Source of the DNA: Galbula dea
Lineage: Eukaryota > Chordata > Aves > Piciformes > Galbulidae
Assembly: GCA_013399015.1 (NCBI GenBank)
Contig: VWZX01000869.1
Location: 799,394-863,393, forward strand
Direction of reading: 5' to 3'
DNA: 64,000 nt
Part shown: one piece after another, positions 9,426-21,100 of the stretch
Numbering within the stretch: position 1 is the first letter of the stretch
How the letters are laid out: each line of letters opens with the position of its first letter
Translations under genes and position numbers: made by a program
The notes under the pieces: model-generated
Seen by the model: the letters and a program-made list of their open reading frames with translations, nothing else
The model's database searches: none
What the model was told of the DNA's origin: nothing

Positions 9426-10350
9426 ATTTGTCGGCATTAATGCATCTGACATAAACTACTCAGCTGGTCGATATGACACATCAGTTAAACCCCCATTTGA
9501 TATAGGTTTTGAAGGTGTCGGTGATGTGGTAGCATTAGGACTCAGTGCTAGTGCTGATTATACAGTGGGTCAAGCTGTGGCCTACGTGAAAGCAGGTTCC
9601 TTTGCTGAATACACAGTTGTGCCTGCCAAACATGCAGTCCCTCTACCCTCTGTGAAACCTGAGTTTCTTACTTTCATGGTAAGTGGCGCTACTGCATACA
9701 TCAGTTTGAAAGAGCTGGGAGAGCTGTCTGAAGGCAAGAAGGTTCTGGTGACAGCAGCGGCTGGAGGAACTGGCCAGTTTGCTGTGCAGCTTGCAAAGAA
9801 GGCAAAATGCCATGTAATCGGAACCTGCTCAAGTGATGAAAAGGGTGGTTTTCTGAAATCCATTGGCTGTGACCATACAATCAACTATAAAACTGAAAAT
9901 GTTGAATCTGTTCTTAGAAAGGACTACCCTGAAGGTGTGGATGTAGTGTATGAATCTGTTGGGGGAAAGATGTTTGACTTGGCTCTTAACTCCTTGGCTA
10001 CCAAAGGGCGCCTGATAGTTATTGGCTTTATTGCTGGCTACCAAAACCCTACTGGCCTCCCATCCATTAAAGCAGAGTTATTGCCAGCAAAACTGTTGAA
10101 GAAGTCTGCCAGCATCCGAGGTTTCTTCTTGAACCATTACCTTTCTGAATACAAAATGGCTCTGAAGCACTTGCTCAAGATGTATGAAAGAGGAGACCTT
10201 GTTTGTGAGGTGGACTTTGGAGACATGTCTCCGGAGGGCAAGTTCACTGGCTTGGAGTCTGTATTCCGTGCTGTAGATTATATGTATATGGGAAAAAACA
10301 TTGGAAAAATTGTAGTTGAATTACCTCACTCTGTCAACAGTAAGCTGTAA
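9426..10350 (+). CDS. PTGR3: PTGR3 (ZADH2) prostaglandin reductase 3, large 3' coding exon
   Basis: Encodes residues 107-414 of the 414-residue model: the rest of the GroES-like MDR domain and the whole Rossmann domain. Family knowledge: PTGR3 reduces the 13,14 double bond of 15-keto-prostaglandins using NADPH and has been linked to control of adipocyte differentiation. Visible motifs are NASDINYSAGRY (residues 112-123), the substrate-side loop typical of quinone-reductase-like MDRs; GFEGVG (134-139); the glycine-rich dinucleotide motif AAAGGTG (217-223); CSSDEK (241-246), where the Lys is the expected contact to the NADP phosphate; VDVVYESVGG (278-287); and a C-terminal NSKL, a peroxisomal PTS1 signal. 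No structural-zinc cysteine cluster is present, as expected for this branch. The acceptor is preceded by ttttcttctag. The frame is intact with no stops, so the gene looks functional. Confidence 0.97.
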
Positions 10351-10510
10351 AAACAGAACAATGATATAAATCAGGAGAGAGAGAAAATGGGCACTTTATG
10401 CCATAGAATTATTAGAAACAATCACTTTTTTAAAGCTTAGTAATGGATATTATATTAAAAACCAGCATTAAGGTGTTAATAAAAAGTTTTGCCTTTTTTT
10501 TTTTCTTTCT
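10351..10510 (+). other. PTGR3: PTGR3 proximal 3' UTR with first poly(A) signal
   Basis: After the TAA at 10348-10350, the first canonical AATAAA is at 10478-10483, followed within 15 bases by a long T-rich tract that could act as the downstream U-rich element. This is the most proximal plausible 3' end. Confidence 0.6.
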
Positions 10511-12500
10511 TAAAAACTGTTTAAATGGGTGGCTGTAACATGGACTTAATGGGCCTGTGTTTGATTCTGTTGCTTAGGCTAGTGTAAGAAAAGAACATTG
10601 TTCTTGACAGAATAAGTCTCGATGCAGAGGCAGATTTAGTCTGTCAGACTGGTTTGATAAGACTTTATATATAGTTCAGCTCAGAAAAAAAATTCTTTCA
10701 GCAATTTTGATTCCCTGATTTAAAAATAAAATTGTTAGAACAAGACTAAGTAATGAGTTGTATCTTGTGGTTGCTCTTTAATCTCTTGAAGTTTCTGGAA
10801 AAAATTATACTCTTGATTTTTTGTCACAAACACAATAATCATAATCCATTTGCATCATGGATCATAGTAATATTCCTTGACTGTTTACACAGGGAAATTT
10901 ATCCTCCAATTCTGGCATGCCAGTAACATTAAGAAAAGCAACTTGACTTTTTTGTTTTATGTCTTTTGTAACTGTAAACAACTGTGCAGTTTTCTTCTAA
11001 GTTGTTAACTACAAGTTGCAACATAATCTGATTTTCTTGCCTTTTCCTTTGCTACTGTTACTGCTTACTGTCCTGTCTCTTCTTTAGTAAGTATTACAAC
11101 GTTATTGGAGTGGGGATTTGAGCTATGTTCTGGTGTATTCAGCTCCTGTATATATATATTTTTTTTTTTTTTTTTCAGATTTAATAAAGTTAAAAAAGCT
11201 GTTTCAGTATTTCTGGCATTTATTCATATTGATATAGTTCTTGCTGGCTATCTCCTTTGTAGATACTGTGTACTGTAGAGTTCTTTGGCTGATGATTTTT
11301 GATGTGACTTCCCATAACCAGGCTGCTACTTCTACTTTACCAAGTATTTCTTCCACAGAACCCTTTTTGCAAACACTAAGACCATTTTGAATGTACAGTC
11401 ACAGTACCTCATACATGTGCTGATGCTCAGCCACGGATTTTCTAGTGGGTACAGTTAAAAGGTTTTTTAAAGTTTAATACAGTGTTCCCATACAGTGGGA
11501 ATTCCAGTTAGAAGTGTACTATTTTCTAGAACAATAAATTTTTTTAAATTATACTTGCTCTACCTCTTTTTTCCATAGCAAATGTTTAAGATTTTAAAGG
11601 CTGATTTTGTCACATCTTTTGAAATTGTATACATTTGTATGCAATTGGAGAGATGGATATTTCCTAAGATCATACACCTAATAATAAACATAATGATAGA
11701 CTGATAATGTCTAGGGGTTGCAGGAAGAAATCCAGAGTAAACTTAATTTTGGGGCATTTTTCAGGACTGACAGCACACAACATGTTAAAAACTAATGTGT
11801 AGGAAGAACGTATTTTCCTCAATGGTACAGGCAGTAGAAATATTTAACTTTGGTTTAGTGCATTCTTGTAATTTTTTAGTGCATATGTCGTTAGCATCCT
11901 AAAGAATTGTGTGCAACAAAGAACTGTCCCGTTTCTGGGCCATGTGTGACTACTGGGTTTAGTCCCACTTTGGACAATTTTGGGGAAAGGCATAATAACT
12001 TCAGTTCTTTGTTACAATTTTTCTTTTACTCAATCTGAGCATCAAACATTATGATTTTTGGTTTTGATAAGGTCCTGCTGTTAGAAATATACTTCCTGTT
12101 ACAAATATTGTGGTGTTTTGCATAATTAGAAAGTTATATTTGCCTTTCATTGGATACTAGAAAGATGCAAATGCTCGGTACCAGAAAAGATCAGAACATA
12201 CAATGTTCTCATTATTCTATTTCTGGCATGTGGTTTCTTTTCTTGTTCAGAGAAAAAGTGGTGCCCTTGGTTAGTAAATGCATCTTTAAAAATAAAATTA
12301 AAAAAAGGCTCTTTGGGATGTAATAGTACAAAATATAAATAATGCAATTGGTTGCATCTATGATACATAGGGAAAAGTTGCATGGGTAACAATTTTTCAA
12401 ATTAAGTTCCTGCAGTCAAGTACCAAGCCCCATCCAAGTGTCCTGATTTTCAGAGTTGTTGATCACTATAATCCAATAGATTTAGGTGTTTCTAAGGCAA
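10511..12500 (+). other. possible extended PTGR3 3' UTR with distal poly(A) signals
   Basis: AT-rich, without repeats I can name. Further AATAAA hexamers sit at 10725-10730, 11183-11188 (just after a TA/T tract at 11149-11175) and 11533-11538. Any of these could end a longer PTGR3 transcript. No open frame here resembles a known protein. Extension past 10.5 kb is inference and needs 3'-end reads. Confidence 0.35.
11149..11175 (+). repeat. (TA)n followed by poly(T)
   Basis: A short TA dinucleotide run passing into about 16 T, just before an AATAAA at 11183. Confidence 0.85.
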
Positions 12501-12595
12501 TGAATTCCACATGTTTTTTTCACTAAAAAATTCTACTGGTAACCAGATTCTGTTTGGACATACAGCATTCAACTTTCCTTTTAATATGTTACTTC

Positions 12596-12648
12596 ATATA
12601 TACACACGCACACATATATATATACGCACACATATATAACATATATGT
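12596..12648. repeat. TA/CA dinucleotide repeat
   Basis: Alternating purine-pyrimidine stretch of ATATAC, ACGCACAC and TATATA units. Confidence 0.85.
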
Positions 12649-12728
12649 TACTGAGTAATGCGGCTACCCTAGGCTCTTTCCCTGATCAAAATAAGGGGAA
12701 AGAGGAATCTTTGGAAGGTTCACTTACA

Positions 12729-12750
12729 GATATACATATATATATATATT
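12729..12750. repeat. (TA)n microsatellite
   Basis: TATACATATATATATATATT-type run. Confidence 0.85.
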
Positions 12751-13740
12751 TTTCCAGATATGGCATTTTGTTGGTTTTAATTTTAGCTTCAGGTTTATTA
12801 TTTAGCACTTTCATACTGATTACAGTGTTAATAAAAAGTTTAGATTTGTTATATACAGAAATTGTATGGCCAGTGTACTAATTTTGTAGCTCTTTTGGTG
12901 TTTGGCTTGGGCTATGGCCCGTGGGCCTGTCCTTGTCCTTTTCATCAAATGGCTATATTAAACTAAAGGGGTAACTCAGGATATACATGATTACTCTTCC
13001 ATGAATGAATCGAGAATGGAGAAATAATTTTTGTTTTTAAAGATACAATTGCTATCATTTAGATTGCTGAAAGAGAGCATTATCAGTGGGGAGAAGGTAA
13101 GAAGTATTTCTGAAACAAGCAGATAAGGCTTTTCTGCCAAGATTTGTCGTAATTTTGGGGTTGTAGGGGAAGAAAAGCCAACTTCTCTGCTTTATTTAAA
13201 AGTATATTCTGCAAACTTACAGTTATGGGAGCAGGGCTGACTTTGAATAAGTAAGCTGTGATGGATTTAAATAATGTTTAAATATTAGATGGATATGAAA
13301 ATGTATATGGCATGCACACACTGAGAGGTTTAAATGATGATAGGACATTGAACATACAAGGAAAAGAAATACTGTAGAGTCACAGCAAGGGATTAATAAC
13401 AATACACTTAATATGCTTGCAAAAAAGGTGTATTAAAAGCTGTGTGCACAGTGGGGACTTAAATGATTAAAAATAATAATACATTTGCCTGGGAAGTACT
13501 AAGTATACTATATGTAGAGAGCAGGGATTTAAATAATAATACTATTAATAATAGCAGCTCATTGAGATGTGGTTGCTAGCACTACATCCTAATTTTACCT
13601 TTCTAAATGAATTTGCCACAGAGGAATCTGGCATTGTTTGCTGAGGCTAATAACAGAATTTCCCTTTCCTACACACATATGCTTCCATGGAAAAACAACA
13701 AAGAACTAGATGAAGAGCTGGTTTTTTTCCTGAGTCTGTC

Positions 13741-13790
13741 ACATGTGTGCATACGCACGCGCACACAGACACACACGTACTCACTCTCTC
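13741..13790. repeat. imperfect CA/CG dinucleotide repeat
   Basis: Alternating purine-pyrimidine sequence with ACGCACGCGCACAC and ACACACACGT units. Confidence 0.8.
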
Positions 13791-14950
13791 CTGGCCTGCA
13801 ACCCTCAGCACATCTTGCAGATATGCTTCCTACTTAATTGCTATGCTGGAACCTCCTAATACCTTTTTGATTTAAGTTAGATTTCTGCCAAGCAATAGTT
13901 TGCTGTACATTTGTATGTGTGCATATGTGTGTATATATTTAATAAGTGGATATGAATAACTGCTGTGTCATGTAAATACAAATAATTACAGTCTCTCAAG
14001 GAAAAGTTTGCAGTAGTATTTGCAGCTATTATGTATATTCCGACTTCTGTCTGAGGAGTAAAGAAATTTCTCTGCTGAATAGCTGTTAGTATCTATTTTA
14101 CAAGATTTACTCATTTTCAGGTACCTAATGTAGCTGCTAGCATGCATGCACGACAATACAATTTATATGGTAAATGGAACCAAATAATGGCTTCACTGAA
14201 TGTTATGGCTGCACTGAAGGGAAATGTCACGGTAAATAGCTGCCAAATTATGGATCATGCCGAAGTGTCACAACTGCACTAAAGACAAATAGCACTAGAG
14301 GCTATTGCCACTGTGACGCTTTTGAGTTATGAAAGAAGAGGAGCAGCCTGATTTGAGCCTCTTTGTGTCCTCATTATAGCAAAGGGTTACTGGTGCGATG
14401 TAGAAGAAAACCTAGTCCTACGTGGTGGCTAGTTATTAATTTGTTCTTTTCGAATCCAACAGCTGTAGCAAACCAGAAAATCTTTTCCTTGCTTTATGAA
14501 TACGTATACACACGCGCAAACAAAGAAAAACCTGCAGGTTTTATGAATGTAAATGTGTACGGGAAATGACTGGTAATGGAAGAATGTTGTAATAAAATAA
14601 TCTAATCAAAGAATATTATTAAATTTAACATCATATGTGTCTGAAAGCTTTAGTTGCTTCTTATGCAGATAGATGTGTGAAATATAAGCAATAATGCACT
14701 TTCTCTCTTTGTAAAGACTTGAGTAGTAAGGACATTACCAACTAAATTGCTTCTTCTAAACTGAAGTGTGTCCCGGTTTCTTTCATTTTAATGGGAGGGT
14801 AATAAAGATGAAAGACTAACATTTTAACTGATGCATCCCTTAAGCTACAGAATCGAAATTTATTATGTTTTGAGGGAATATGCTAAATCCTGAAATGTTG
14901 AAAGAAGCAGGGAAACCCCAGGTAGAATAAAAGCAAAGAGCAAAGTAACC

Positions 14951-14968
14951 TTTTTTTTTTTTTTTTTT
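14951..14968 (+). repeat. poly(T) tract, 18 bases
   Basis: Uninterrupted T run in intergenic DNA. Confidence 0.9.
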
Positions 14969-17900
14969 AACTGCCGTATACTTTTATGAATGGAAAACTA
15001 CATACTGGTCTTACTTAAGATGAGAAAACAATATTGGGCTCTCTTTGGGGGGAAAAAAAAGGGAGTAATTTGGAGGGGTGAAATGATTTGAAAATGGAGG
15101 GCCATTGCTCAGCAAGTGGTCTCTTCTTTCTAGGACTACTTTTCAAACCCTGCCTGCAGTGTTCAGGGAAGTGAGTTTGATGCTCTGCACACTATTGTAC
15201 ATACCACAAATGTACCATCCATAATACAGCACAATTGTCAGTCTTTGTTTTACAGAGGAGCCAGGGCTGAACAATCATGGTGGATAAATTACTTTTCTAT
15301 TCTACAGCAAGTGGCCTTCCTACCATGTGAAGCTTAAGGTCATTGGCAGGGCAGCAAGGGGGAAGCTTATATATTAGTTAACTCTAATGCACTAATAGTG
15401 TTCAGATAGAGGAACTATACCAATTAATTACAGTTAGGTTTGTTCTTTGAGATGGAGGGTGATGACTTGAAGAGTTACTGTGCTGAGATATGTACGTGTG
15501 TGTGTGCATATGTATGTATTTCGCTTTCTTGTTACTCCACTTCTTGCTGTGGCATTCCTATAGGTAATTTGTTTTTCTTTAAGATCTGCATTAAAAGTGT
15601 CGATGTTTATCATTGCAAGAATCCAGATTTCAGAAACAAGAAAATATTCTAAAAAGATTTTTAAACTATAGCAATACATTCTGCTTACAATTTCTATAAT
15701 GTAGTGGGAAAGGGAAGAAAAAACCATCAAAAATAAGGTAGATCATCCTTGAATGGCAATGAGCATGGCCAGAATTTATTTTATGTACAATGCAGTGGCA
15801 AGTAGCTGCTTCTTATTAAATGAAAATCCTGTATTATGTACTTCAAGAACATTCCAACTAATGAGTATGTAATGTCCTTAGTATAACACAGAACTTCTTT
15901 TTGTGTTCGCAACCACAAGATGCTGGAAACTTGACAAATGATATCATTTAAGACAGATGCCTGCCTTAGGGACCTGTTTTTTGGCTTCCTGTTTCTGGTT
16001 TTTATTTCAATAACATTTGTAATTGCCACAGGATCTGTACCTGCATAGTGGTTTAACCCCTTCACGTATACCCAACTGCATTAACTCCTTGGGTAGGTAC
16101 TGGGGAATCTTTTCTTTTTTCTTTATTCATCTCCAGCTGGTGTGTTCTTCCTGCCTCTCACAGGCAGATATACACAGAAATAAAAGCTGGGCCTTATTAA
16201 ACTGGATGAAATGGTAACATTAGAGGAGATAAATGCTTGCTGCCCTGGTGCAAAAGAATATGTAGACCAGGCCCAAAGCAAAAAAACCCAGAAACTGTCA
16301 GGCATGGGCTGCTGATTCTCAGTGAGTGACAACAAAATTCTGTGTGCATGGCCTAGGCACACAATATCTGGATCTCTGTTACACTTTTTAATGTGTATTT
16401 CCCTCCCCTTGCATTTATATTCTTTACTTAGGTTATAGGGCAGGAGGATTTTTGCCATCACTGCAATTGATGCTGGTTTTAGGGGACATTTTGGTGGTGC
16501 TGACTCAATGAGTTGTAAGTCTATGCCGTGCCTCCAGCAGAGCCTGCTTCGGGTAAAGCCCTTATCACAGGACAATAGCAATTTGCAGTTTCCCAGGTGC
16601 TCAGCATGGATCCTCGCAGACTGCAGAAACCTTCCTGCAATCCAGCCCAGCCCAACGCAGAGGTTTTGGTGGTGGCTTATAAAGTTTTCCCTCTGGCTTT
16701 TTCATAGGTCTTGCAGAAAAAAAAAAGTTGCTAACAGGCTGTGTACAAGAAGCTTAAGTGGTTCTGCATAGGGCAGTTTGCTCTGGGAAACTTTACTAAG
16801 TCCTACACAATTCTGTAGTAGCAAATAAGAGCTTGGAAAGAGTATGAGTCTATTTCACCTGTTCTGAAGGTGAGAATTTTCTACTTGTCAGAAGCACTTT
16901 GCTCTCCTGGATATTCAGTGCTTTTTGATATGATTTTGAAGCAAAAATGTTATATTCAAGCCTTCTGTCACAGGACATGTAGTGTCACTGCACCTGTATT
17001 CTTAAGTCATATTTATGCTGTGAGGTGTTGAACAACCTTATCTTTCTTCAAAAGTTGAGCTGAGGACTCTGAAAACCTCAAGAAACATTTTGGTTTACTG
17101 CAGGACCAGACAGCACATCATACAAACATACCCTCCAGGCTTTCTATAAGAGAAGAAGGAGGAAGTCTTCATCTTTCATCACAAGAGGGAGGTCAAAAGG
17201 ACCAAGTGAGTGCCAGACCAAGTCACTTCTGCTGTTCTAGAGTTCATTTTTCAGAGGAAGTAGGCACGCACACAAATCTCATTACGCATTATGAGGATCT
17301 ATGCACAGGCTTCTTGCTCGCTGTCTTAAAAGTGTACCCCCAAGGGGTGAATTCACAAAGGGAATGGAAGGAAAGGAAATTTGTATGTTTTCTAGAAGCA
17401 GTAAGACATGACGTGCAGCACGGTTCTGGCTGATTACAGCATGCCTCAGGTGAGCTGGGAGGCACAAGGCCATGAGCCAAGTGATTTCAACCACCCAAGA
17501 AAGAGAACTCCACAGAAATGTGTTGTGTGGCATGCCTGATCACTACAAAGAAAAACACTCTGACTTTATTCATGTTGGCATGATATTATTGGCATGACTC
17601 TTTCTGGCAGCATATTGGGAAGTTTTTTTTGCATCCAGGGTTTTGAAAGCCATTTGGTGACGTTAAACAAGGATAACGCTGAAAAGTCTGGCTTGCTTGC
17701 CCCTTGGCACTTAAGTGTAATCTCTTATTGATGCACTATTGAGGAGTTGTCCTTGGTTTATGCTTTTGAAATAACCCCTGCCTAAAAGAAGCATAAGGTA
17801 CCTTTCCTCCCTGCATAGGGTATGGCAAGAGTAGCCAGAAGAAGTGGAGAAAGTATGTTATTTTTCCAGTTATCTCGGTAATCAAGGTGCAGAGTCAGTT

Positions 17901-18070
17901 ATTGGATCATTTGACTTCTCACTGTGCTGGGAAACCTCAATTTATTATCACAAGTGCCTACAGATAAGAGAGATACTGAGTCAGTTTCCTCTCCTGGGAA
18001 TGTAAATGAAGAACGAGAATAATACTTTAAACAGTGTAAAAAACATCTGAGGAGAGCCTGGGTCTTATTT

Positions 18071-18107
18071 CTCTGTGTGTGTACGCGTGTGTGTCTGTGT
18101 GTGTGTT
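18071..18107 (+). repeat. (GT)n microsatellite, imperfect
   Basis: GT units with interruptions at TACGCG and TCT. Confidence 0.85.
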
Positions 18108-21100
18108 CATGCTGCTGGAAAAACAAGTTCTAACACTGAGCTGCCTAACCTCAAATCATAGTGAAATTTCCTATGGCCTCCAGATAACTCCCAAAGTCTT
18201 GGGAAATTCAGTGTGTTCACCATCATTGATGTTGCAAGGGCTATGGTGGCAAGAGCAGCAGCTTTGCAAGTTCTAAGCTCTCTGATGACAGGTGGTGGCA
18301 AAGCAAGCCTTCCTCAAGAGAAACTGCTGAAAAGGCAACCCTCTGGTTCTCTAGTTTTTTCTTCTCTAAATGAATTCAAGTGTGAGAGACACATTATTGT
18401 CCATCCTAGCACAAAAAAGCAGCCAAATATTCAACTTCTTCCACAATGCTGAGATAGTAGCAGTATAAAACAGTTCCACAGTGGTTCACATTGTATGAAC
18501 TAGTATTCTATAAGGTGAGTGGAGGGTTGTGGATAAAACTCTGTAGAGAAAAAGGTTGTATCTAGCAGGGGCAAAAAAAGTGGTGGTGTTGTGCTCAGGT
18601 GACTGATGGAAAGCCAAAGTTTGTGCTTCACCTCAGGTGAGTTCAGCAAGTAGTAACAGGTTTTATTTTTCCCTGTGTAAATCAGATACACTCCTAAATC
18701 TAACAGCAGTACTTCACAAATGCCAGTGTCCTTACTTTCAAGATTTCCTTCCACCTTCCTGCCATAATGTCACATTTTCAAGTAATTACAGGCAAATGCA
18801 AGGTGGGAAGGTGAAGGCAATGATTTCTTTGCTTCCAGAAATATAGTCATGAATTCACCTGTTACATATAAATGGCAGTAGTACCTCTTGAAGCTTTCAG
18901 TAAACAAAATGTTGATAGTGCTTTCCTGATTGCTGGAGGTGAATGAACACAGTCTTTCATTTCATTGGGACTGCCCAGCTTAATTTTGCCAAAATACAAC
19001 TGACATCCGTGCTTATCCAAACAGTGGAAAAGTTTCTCAGTCCTTGAAAGCTAGTCTTACTATATTGGAGGAAATACAGAGAATGGTACTTTTCCAGTGT
19101 TTTCCTCTCTATCACACAAGAAGTGGAAAGGCTGAACACCCACTTCTGACACGTGTACATCATGCAAAAAGCACAAAGGTCTAAATGATTTTGAAGAGAA
19201 AAGTGTATTTGCACTAAGAACCTGTCTTTCTCTAAGAAGATACAGTCTTAGGCCCTGTAAGTAAATTAGTCTTTTTGTTCAACTTTGTATTTGAAAAAAA
19301 ACACACCAACCCTAACACTCAGTCTTATCCCCTGCCCCAAGGCTGCCCTGGTTCTGTGCTTGGCAGACTGGCTTTATTCTAAAGCATACTAGCTCTCCAT
19401 ACCTTGTATATTTTAAAGCTGACACTGATCTTCAATCAGCATTGCCCTGGCCTTCCGATGAAAATATGCCAAAATGTCACAGGTTTCCAAATGAAATGCA
19501 AATACTGAACTTTCTGAAATTTACTGATAGTATTTTACTCATTTACTGCATCTGAGCTGTACCAACAAGACACAAGGGAAACAAGGGTTTAAGATTCCCA
19601 ACAGCAAAAGTAAAAATCTTTGCACTTGCCACTCCACAGGTGTCTCAGCTGGATGGTCTGTAACATCTCCTGAGAAGAATATGAGTCCTCTGCTTGCTCA
19701 CTGACTCAGCCTAATGAAAAGAAGCTATGAAATACTCAAAGCCAGGTCAGCCTACCTTTTGTCATATGTAACTGTTATTACATAGATGTCACAGCAGCAG
19801 GTGCAAAATAAATACCTGTGTAATGGAAACCATTTGCTTTGTTTTTAGCCACAGGCATCAGGTCTGATTTACTGGTGCCTGGCAGCTAGAGAGCATGGGG
19901 GAGCCAGGTCTCCATAGCCAGTCTTGCTTTCACATGCTCAGAGATGGGAAAAGATAGCCACAGTGGAAGCTCCTCTGGAGGAAACCGTCTTATTTTTCTC
20001 CCATGCCCTCCTCCCCATGCTCCCTACTATTCTGCCAAAGCAGGGAGATTTAGCAGAGCCATGAATCTATGCTTATGTGCTGCCCTTTCATCATTTGGAC
20101 CTCAGTGGAGGTACACAATCTGGAGCAGTCTTTGCTCAAGGCAAACAAAGTAAAGGAGGAGAGTGACATTTCAGTCTTTCATTGCAGAGTCATTCAGGTC
20201 ACTCACTGAAATTATAGACACCAGCTCCAGCAATGTTAACAGCCAACTTCAGATTATTAACCATCCTCTGGATTGCAGTACATTTATGGTGCCAGTGCAC
20301 AGAGAATTTCTCCAAATTACAGGGTGTCCTAACACAGCCGGTCAAACCACATGAACCTCTAGATGCAGTAAGCTGTGTAATTAAATCTGTTTTCTCATTT
20401 GTACTTTCCTAGCAGCACTCAAAATACACTCTTGATCACTGGATGCTGCTATTTGCATCAGGCTATGAAAGGAGATAAGAGAGAAGGGTGCCTTAACAAT
20501 AGCTCATTAAAGAGACCTCAAACATTTTCTTTTATTGCCTTATTTATGTTTTGGGTGATAATAAAGCACTATTTTCAGGCCGAAGTGCACTCAAGAACTT
20601 TATTGGCCTTTAGGTGGTTTCATTTGATTAAATTTAGAAGGGGAAAGGCTACAGAAATTTCTTTTACCTGGTGCCTTCCTGAAAGACTTGCATTTTTTCT
20701 TCCCCTCATCAAACCGTAATTGTCAATACCACTGAGATCCACCAAACTTCATTAACCCTTTCAAATATTTCTGGAAAGGCAGTGACTGCTTTTTTCCCTC
20801 TGAAGGCTCTATAAATTTTTCACTGCAAAAATCACTGGTATGCCTGATAGGATCCATTTTTAATTTAATGACTTTCTGCATATAGGCAAACATGAAGAAG
20901 ACCTAAACATTTAGATTCCTGTGATAAGATCATAAAGCTGATTCCATATTAAAAAAACCCAACCAAAAATAATAATACAGATAATGGTCATGAATGATTA
21001 TTCCCATTCCTTAAATTGTATTTTACAGTTAGTCTAGCACTACATTAGTTACAGTCTTTCCACATATTCTTTCTTTATTCTCCTACAGAGCTATTCTCAC

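Noticed and set aside
14187..14220. Imperfect tandem duplication ATGGCTTCACTGAATGTT/ATGGCTGCACTGAAGGG
   Set aside because: Only two short, imperfect copies; compatible with chance.
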